A stretch of 64,000 nt of DNA. Source: Rossellomorea vietnamensis (lineage in GTDB: Bacteria; Bacillota; Bacilli; Bacillales; Bacillaceae_B). The translations under genes and the position numbers were made by a program. This document shows, in pieces, positions 59,407 to 64,000 of this stretch (positions are counted from its first letter, which is position 1; each line of letters starts with the position of its first letter). Location: contig NZ_VTEI01000017.1 in NCBI RefSeq assembly GCF_008180415.1, positions 1 to 64,000 on the forward strand, read 5' to 3'. Below the pieces are notes generated by a model, which had not been told where the DNA came from, did not search any database, and saw only the letters and a program-made list of their open reading frames with translations.

Positions 59407-60333
59407 ATGAGTAATTACAATGCCAAAATTGCTGCTTCACTATATGCGGCAATGGCGATTTTTTTCTGGGGAGTTTCTTTCGTATCAGCAAAAATAGTCT
59501 TGGGCAAACTTGATCCTTTTACACTGATTGTCTTTCGTTTTGGGATAGGAGCGGTGTTCTTACTCGCTGTTATCCTCTTGACGAGAGAAAGGATCTTGTT
59601 TTCCTTACGCTATTTCCCTCACTTGTTTATACTCGCCATTCTGGGGACGTTCTGCCACCAGCTGCTTCAGACGACTTCACTTATTTTCATCGATGCTTCT
59701 TCGGCAGGATGGCTCATTTCCGTTACACCTGTATTCACTGTTCTGCTTTCTATGGTTTTTTTACATGAAAAATTGAGTATTGGCAAGTCTCTCGGCATCA
59801 TAGCCGCCATCATGGGAGTCATCATGGTCACTTCGGCAGGAAATGATGACGGTTGGAATTTTACATTTAACATAGGCTTTTTTCTTATGCTCCTCAGCAC
59901 CTTGAATTGGGCAGTATATACAGTTCTTTTAAAAAGTTTAAAAATACCGTTAGAGCCAACCGCACTGACGTTTTACATCACGTTTATCGGCTTTCTCGTT
60001 TCTTTGCCCTTTATAATTAGAAATCATGGGTGGGTGAGCCTTCCCGGATTGACTGCAATAGAATGGGGGCATCTGCTGTTTCTTGGTATATTTGTCTCGG
60101 GGACAGGCTATTGGTTCTGGGCTAAATCCTTGAAAGTCCTTCAGGCTTCTCAAGCCGGCGTGCTGTTGTACCTTGAGCCGATCGTTACATTTGCCGCGGC
60201 CATCATCATCCTTCATGAAAAAGCCATGTTAACCAGCATTGCAGGAGGGCTGATAATAATTGCGGGTGTAGCCGCTGTGAATGGAAATTTCTTTTCAAGA
60301 AGGAGACCTGGATTCCCGAGGACAAAAAAATAA
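59407..60333 (+). CDS. EamA/DMT-family transporter
   Basis: 308 residues, ten membrane helices in two EamA repeats (AIFFWGVSFVSAKIVLGKLD in the first and GTGYWFWAKSLKVL with EPIVTFAAAIIILHEKA in the second). These export metabolites or drugs. SD GGGAAGGGA precedes ATG 59407. Substrate unknown. Confidence 0.88.
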   Translation: MSNYNAKIAASLYAAMAIFFWGVSFVSAKIVLGKLDPFTLIVFRFGIGAVFLLAVILLTRERILFSLRYFPHLFILAILGTFCHQLLQTTSLIFIDASSAGWLISVTPVFTVLLSMVFLHEKLSIGKSLGIIAAIMGVIMVTSAGNDDGWNFTFNIGFFLMLLSTLNWAVYTVLLKSLKIPLEPTALTFYITFIGFLVSLPFIIRNHGWVSLPGLTAIEWGHLLFLGIFVSGTGYWFWAKSLKVLQASQAGVLLYLEPIVTFAAAIIILHEKAMLTSIAGGLIIIAGVAAVNGNFFSRRRPGFPRTKK

Positions 60334-60525
60334 GGCTCTTTTCGTCAACTTTGTTGTTATTTGACACTAACATAGAAGAAAATAATTAAAATTCACCGAA
60401 AGAACCAGGTAAATAGAAAAGAAAAGAATTGCTCTTCCAGATTTGAGAGAAAACCCTTAGTATCCGGGGGGGGGGAATCCGGCTCTATAGATTTTCCCGA
60501 AAGCAACTTCGTATGCGAAAACAGC
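60333..60525 (+). repeat. MITE-like repeat, copy 7
   Basis: Abuts the EamA stop codon: GGCTCTTTTCGTCAACTTTG to GAAAGCAACTTCGTATGCGA-AAACAGC, with an inner AATCCGGCTCTATAGATT hairpin and a run of ten G at about 60467-60476. Confidence 0.8.
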
Positions 60526-60716
60526 TAAAAATAAAGACAAGCAGTCAGGAAATCTGGCCGCTTGTCTTTTGTCTTGCTCTACGATTTGGGTTCAACTCTT
60601 TCGCTTTTATGAATTCTAAAATCGGAGTTTTTCTCTCTAACCAAGAAGATGTTAATTCTGCTGGCGATCATTTCCGAGTTATATATCGAATAACAAGAAA
60701 ATATACGAAAAGAGCC

Positions 60717-62039
60717 TTACAGAAACAACAGACCTAATGAAATCACAATTCCGCTCACTACCAGCGTAATGGTGCAGAATCCCATAATGTCTTTCGCTTT
60801 CAGCCCTGCAATAGCAAGGGCCGGCAATGCCCAAAATGGCTGGATAAGATTTGTCCATGCATCTCCCCATGCGACAGCCATTGCCGTTTTGGCAGTGGAC
60901 ACCCCGAGAGTCTGTGCTGCTTCAAGCATGACTGGGGCTTGAACTGCCCATTGCCCGCCTCCTGAAGGCACAAAGAAATTGACAATCCCGGCACTGATGA
61001 AAGCAAAGAACGGGAAGGTAAAGTCGTTTGAGATAGAGACAAATCCTTCAGACATGACAGCAGCAAGACCTGACGCTGTCATCATCCCCATGATCCCTGC
61101 GTAAAATGGAAATTGGATGATGATTCCGCTCGCTCCTTTAACCGCTTTAAGAACTGCTTCCAAAAAGCGTCTTGGCGTGCGGTGAAACAGGATGCCGAGG
61201 AATAAGAATAAGAAATTGACAATATTGAGATTCAGTAAAAATCCATTATGAACAAAATAGTATAGTAAGAATGCGATTCCCATAATGCCGGTTAATAAAG
61301 ACACTATAAAACTATTCTCCAGTCGGTCAGCCGGGGTATTAGCACTTAAGGATTCTGTCCTCATCTCCGAATCATCTTCTTCAAGAATCTTCGGGTCAAC
61401 AGTCACAGTATCACTTCTTGAAGGAATCATCAATCGGTTTAGAATTGGAAGTATGATGAAAAGAGCCAATACAATTGCAACATTAAATAAGGCAAAAATG
61501 GTTTCATTGGTAGGAATGATTCCAATTAAATCTTGAGAAAAATGTCCTTCCGTAGCGATGGTCAAAGGGATAGAACCCGAAAAGCCTCCGTGCCAGACGA
61601 TAAAACCACTGTAAGCGCTTGCAATTAAAAGCCTGTAATCTACATTTTTAACCCTTCTGGCCAATTCCTTGGCAAAAAGAGCCCCTATTACAAGTCCAAA
61701 TCCCCAATTGATCCAGCTGGCGATAATCGAGACGACCGTGACAATAATGATTGCCTGGGAAGGGGATTTCGCCTTGGAAGCCAGCAGCCCTAATCCTTTC
61801 TTAAAAATGGGACTGCTTGCCAGTACATAACCTGTCACAAGAACAAGCACCATCTGCATGGAAAAAGCCAGCAGCCCCCAGAACCCTTCGCCCCAAAATT
61901 GAACCATGTTTACAACGGAGCTGTCTGTAAAGATCAGACCCATAGCCAAAACAATGAAGGTAAGGATTACTACAAACAAAAAGGGGTCAGGCAGATACCG
62001 CTGCATGATTCGGTTGAAAAAAGAAATTAACTTTCCCAT
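60717..62039 (-). CDS. Short-chain fatty acid transporter (AtoE family)
   Basis: 440 residues, about twelve membrane helices, no signal peptide. PDPFLFVVILTFIVLAMGLI, LGLLASKAKSPSQAIIIVTV, WHGGFSGSIPLT and FFVPSGGGQWAVQAPVMLEA are typical of AtoE/SCFA permeases, which take up acetoacetate or short-chain acids. SD GGAGG lies before ATG 62039. Fits with the methylmalonyl-CoA epimerase as part of short-chain acid use, though not in one operon. Confidence 0.88.
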   Translation of the reverse strand: MGKLISFFNRIMQRYLPDPFLFVVILTFIVLAMGLIFTDSSVVNMVQFWGEGFWGLLAFSMQMVLVLVTGYVLASSPIFKKGLGLLASKAKSPSQAIIIVTVVSIIASWINWGFGLVIGALFAKELARRVKNVDYRLLIASAYSGFIVWHGGFSGSIPLTIATEGHFSQDLIGIIPTNETIFALFNVAIVLALFIILPILNRLMIPSRSDTVTVDPKILEEDDSEMRTESLSANTPADRLENSFIVSLLTGIMGIAFLLYYFVHNGFLLNLNIVNFLFLFLGILFHRTPRRFLEAVLKAVKGASGIIIQFPFYAGIMGMMTASGLAAVMSEGFVSISNDFTFPFFAFISAGIVNFFVPSGGGQWAVQAPVMLEAAQTLGVSTAKTAMAVAWGDAWTNLIQPFWALPALAIAGLKAKDIMGFCTITLVVSGIVISLGLLFL

Positions 62040-62192
62040 CGAATTCCTCCTTATAATTAGTGCGTACTAGTACCTACTACTATTTTTAAAAGTCTATAAA
62101 TATTCCAAGAACGATGGAAGAAAAGTTAATGTTAGTAATGGAAGGCTGTTTTGCGTTACACTTATACTAGGAAAAAACGAACGGAGGAACCT

Positions 62193-62972
62193 ATGGAGAA
62201 TCATAATAATCCTCATTCACAAAATGAAGAAGAAAAAGATATTTTCAGCGATGAACCTGATCTTGAAGATTTTTTAACAGAAGAAGAGGAAGAGGCGCCT
62301 GCAAGAAAGAAAACCAGATCTTTTTTTGCAAAAGTGACAGCCTACGCCATTGCCCTTAGTTTGGTGGTAAGCGTCCTGGCCGTCTGGGTAAGGGTATTCA
62401 ATCTGCCTTCGTTCTCTTTTCTTGAAAAATCCAATGAGCTTTCTAAAATAGAGAATATCCAAAATTATAAAGAAGCCGTTGTCACTCTGGAAGGCAGCGG
62501 GGTAAAGGGAACAGGCTTCAATATTGCCGAGGAAGGAACCATAGTGACTAACTATCATGTCATAGAAGACATGGCTTCCATTACGGTGATCTTTCCCAGT
62601 GGTGATATTATGAAAGCAGAGCCGGCCGAAGAATTTCCTGATTTGGATATTGCCATACTTGAAGTGGAGGGAAAAGATCTTCCTTACCTTGAAATCCAGG
62701 AAGAAAGAGGGGGGCGGAAGGGGGATTCCATCTATGTCATCGGAAACCCCCTTGCCTATAACCAGATTGTGATGGAAGGTGACATCAGCAGAGCAGAAGA
62801 CAGGTTGTACCTGACAGCACCGATTGAAAAAGGGAATAGCGGCAGCCCTGTTATAGACTCCAATGGAAAGGTGATAGGAGTTGTTTATGCCATGACCGTC
62901 CCGGCTATAGGCAGTGGGAAGGAACCTGAAGGACTGGCTGTTCCGGTCAGTGAAATACCAGTCCTTCAATAA
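62193..62972 (+). CDS. Membrane-anchored HtrA-like serine protease without PDZ domain
   Basis: 259 residues. The first ~45 are acidic and cytosolic, followed by one membrane helix (VTAYAIALSLVVSVLAVWVR). The trypsin-like domain has His in VTNYHVIEDM, Asp in FPDLDIAILEV and Ser in EKGNSGSPVIDSNG. It ends directly after the protease domain, so the PDZ domain of HtrA/HtrB is absent. It would degrade or sense misfolded proteins outside the membrane. SD GGAGG precedes ATG 62193; an upstream in-frame ATG at 62151 has no SD. Confidence 0.85.
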   Translation: MENHNNPHSQNEEEKDIFSDEPDLEDFLTEEEEEAPARKKTRSFFAKVTAYAIALSLVVSVLAVWVRVFNLPSFSFLEKSNELSKIENIQNYKEAVVTLEGSGVKGTGFNIAEEGTIVTNYHVIEDMASITVIFPSGDIMKAEPAEEFPDLDIAILEVEGKDLPYLEIQEERGGRKGDSIYVIGNPLAYNQIVMEGDISRAEDRLYLTAPIEKGNSGSPVIDSNGKVIGVVYAMTVPAIGSGKEPEGLAVPVSEIPVLQ

Positions 62973-62975
62973 TCA

Positions 62976-63269
62976 CTATTTCTTTTCGATTTCTTCCGTA
63001 ATCACAAAGCATAGTTCTTCATTTCCGTACATTTCCAGAATGGAAAGCAGAGAAGAGAGGGGAATTTCATCAGATTCTTCTTTCGGGACTGTAGAATCAA
63101 GTGCTTCTATCAAAAGAGGATTCTGCCCCTGGTGAGGATACGCTCTAGTATAAACCTTCTGTGGATCCAGTTCATTGTTCCGGCACCATTGAGCAAATGC
63201 AAGAATCATCATTTTTTCGTCCTTCTGATATTTTTGAATGATTTCTTTTTCAGTGAAATGGCTGTACAT
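62976..63269 (-). CDS. Hypothetical protein, 97 residues
   Basis: MYSHFTEKEIIQKYQKDEKM starts a soluble protein with FAQWCRNNELDPQKVYTRAY and an acidic C-terminal half. ATG 63269 follows AAGGAG. It is convergent with the protease gene (4-bp gap). I recognise no named family. Confidence 0.7.
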   Translation of the reverse strand: MYSHFTEKEIIQKYQKDEKMMILAFAQWCRNNELDPQKVYTRAYPHQGQNPLLIEALDSTVPKEESDEIPLSSLLSILEMYGNEELCFVITEEIEKK

Positions 63270-63460
63270 GGAGATTCTCCTTCTGAATGAAATTATTTGA
63301 AAAGTTTCCCGGGAAACCGCAAGATGCGACAGTTTCCCTTACCTTTAAACATCCTTAGTACTTATCTTAAATATTACAGCACAGTTTGTCGAATACGTGT
63401 ATAATTGCGTGGAATTAACTAAAATTAATCTATAGAAGTTTCGAAAGGAATGCATCATTT

Positions 63461-63763
63461 ATGAAAATTACTGGACACACAGTTGAACACCTGGAAGATC
63501 CAACGGGAATCCTCCAAGGTGAACGGTATGAATACCTTCTCGAAGTGGAAGTGCCGGAAGATGACGAACTGCATACCGAAAATGGTCTTTTGATCAAAGC
63601 GATTTATGCCGTTGATGAAAAGGGTGCACGCGTCGCCCAGTATTATCTGATGGAACAATCCACTGAAAAATACCTCGATTTTGAACTAGAAGAAGAAGAG
63701 GAAGAGTTAATCGGTACATACATTGCCAGGCAGCACAGTGAAGAAGAATCTGAATCAGTTTAA
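63461..63763 (+). CDS. Acidic protein of the DUF6509 type
   Basis: 100 residues: TGHTVEHLEDPTGILQGERY and LLEVEVPEDDEL, then an acidic tail ELEEEEEELIG. It resembles the small Bacillus family annotated DUF6509, from memory. ATG 63461 follows GAAAGGAA. It lies 21 bp before the DUF1292 gene and is probably co-transcribed. Confidence 0.65.
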   Translation: MKITGHTVEHLEDPTGILQGERYEYLLEVEVPEDDELHTENGLLIKAIYAVDEKGARVAQYYLMEQSTEKYLDFELEEEEEELIGTYIARQHSEEESESV

Positions 63764-63784
63764 TTGAAGAGAGGGGAATCATAA

Positions 63785-64000
63785 ATGGAGAAAGTAAAAG
63801 TTGGAGAAATATTTACTTTGATTGGCGAAGACGACCAGGAACAGGATATTGAGGTTCTTGCCACGTTGACACTTGAGGGAAATGACTATGCAGCCGTAGC
63901 CTTTGCAGATGACGTACGTGAACAGTCTCAGGAGGACATGGACATCTTCTTTTTGAAAGTGGATTCTGAAGGCGACCTGACCGGTATTGATGACGACAAT
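63785..64000 (+). CDS. DUF1292 family protein, partial (runs off the right edge)
   Basis: From ATG 63785 (SD GAGAGGGGA) the frame is open to the edge. MEKVKVGEIFTLIGEDDQEQ followed by IEVLATLTLEGNDYAAVAF fits DUF1292, small acidic proteins common in Firmicutes with unknown role (YrzB-like). Confidence 0.75.
   Translation, partial: MEKVKVGEIFTLIGEDDQEQDIEVLATLTLEGNDYAAVAFADDVREQSQEDMDIFFLKVDSEGDLTGIDDDN

Noticed and set aside
62274..62969. 231-residue reverse frame opposite the HtrA-like protease
   Set aside because: No SD, and the forward strand has an intact protease catalytic triad.

Overview
The window is low-GC Firmicute DNA from an endospore-forming member of the Bacillaceae. The evidence is an alpha/beta-type SASP, a CwlJ spore-lytic enzyme, coat-like repeat proteins, a manganese catalase of the coat type, an RsbT-like switch kinase, a B. 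subtilis-like methionine-salvage block with SAM (S-box) riboswitches, strong Shine-Dalgarno sites and TTG/GTG starts. The genus cannot be fixed from the sequence alone. It looks like ordinary chromosome studded with short non-coding repeat families.

Region 1 (1-8.8 kb) is a reactive-sulfur locus. An IS30-type insertion end cuts the 5' end of one rhodanese/metallo-beta-lactamase persulfide dioxygenase gene. It is followed by a DUF302 gene and a yrkD-J/cst-like cluster: CstR-type persulfide sensor, two TusA proteins, DsrE-like protein, three rhodaneses, a TusA-rhodanese fusion, an intact persulfide dioxygenase and a frameshifted TauE/SafE permease. Five promoter regions carry the same ATACC(N4-6)GGGTA-type operator. 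Directly downstream are two reading frames interrupted by single in-frame TGA codons: a HesB/IscA-like protein in which TGA replaces the conserved cysteine, and a 30-residue membrane peptide. Each TGA is followed, at the spacing expected for a bacterial SECIS, by a hairpin with G in its apical loop. These are the best candidates in the window for a poorly described system: selenocysteine proteins beside a persulfide detoxification operon.

Region 2 (8.8-25.4 kb) holds transporters and miscellaneous genes (DUF202, LysM, DUF421, AEC, two MFS, RsbT-like, NAD-dependent epimerase/reductase, Mug, Pth2, VOC, a 12-residue-repeat coat-like protein, an MBL hydrolase, azoreductase) separated by repeat elements.

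Region 3 (25.5-34.1 kb) is the methionine salvage block: mtnD-mtnB-mtnX-mtnW and mtnE leftward, mtnU and mtnK-mtnA rightward. Separate S-box riboswitches precede mtnW and mtnK. Three copies of a 125-bp repeat sit between the mtnW riboswitch and mtnW.

Region 4 (34.2-44.5 kb) carries an MBL hydrolase, CwlJ, a kinase-like protein, a PaiB-like protein, SDR, a GNAT-pentapeptide fusion and the fruR-fruK-fruA fructose operon. Region 5 (44.5-64 kb) carries coat and Mn-catalase genes, an Fpg-family glycosylase, a Suv3-like helicase with a C-terminal zinc ribbon, a YlbC-like CAP protein, speD, SASP, a DEAD-box helicase, exoA, methylmalonyl-CoA epimerase, a DMT transporter, a short-chain fatty acid transporter, an HtrA-like protease and DUF genes running off the right edge.

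Three dispersed repeat families mark the whole window: a ~125-bp structured element whose central stem covaries between copies, a ~165-190-bp MITE-like element with imperfect terminal inverted repeats, and a GC-rich palindrome. At 58 kb the first is nested inside the third.
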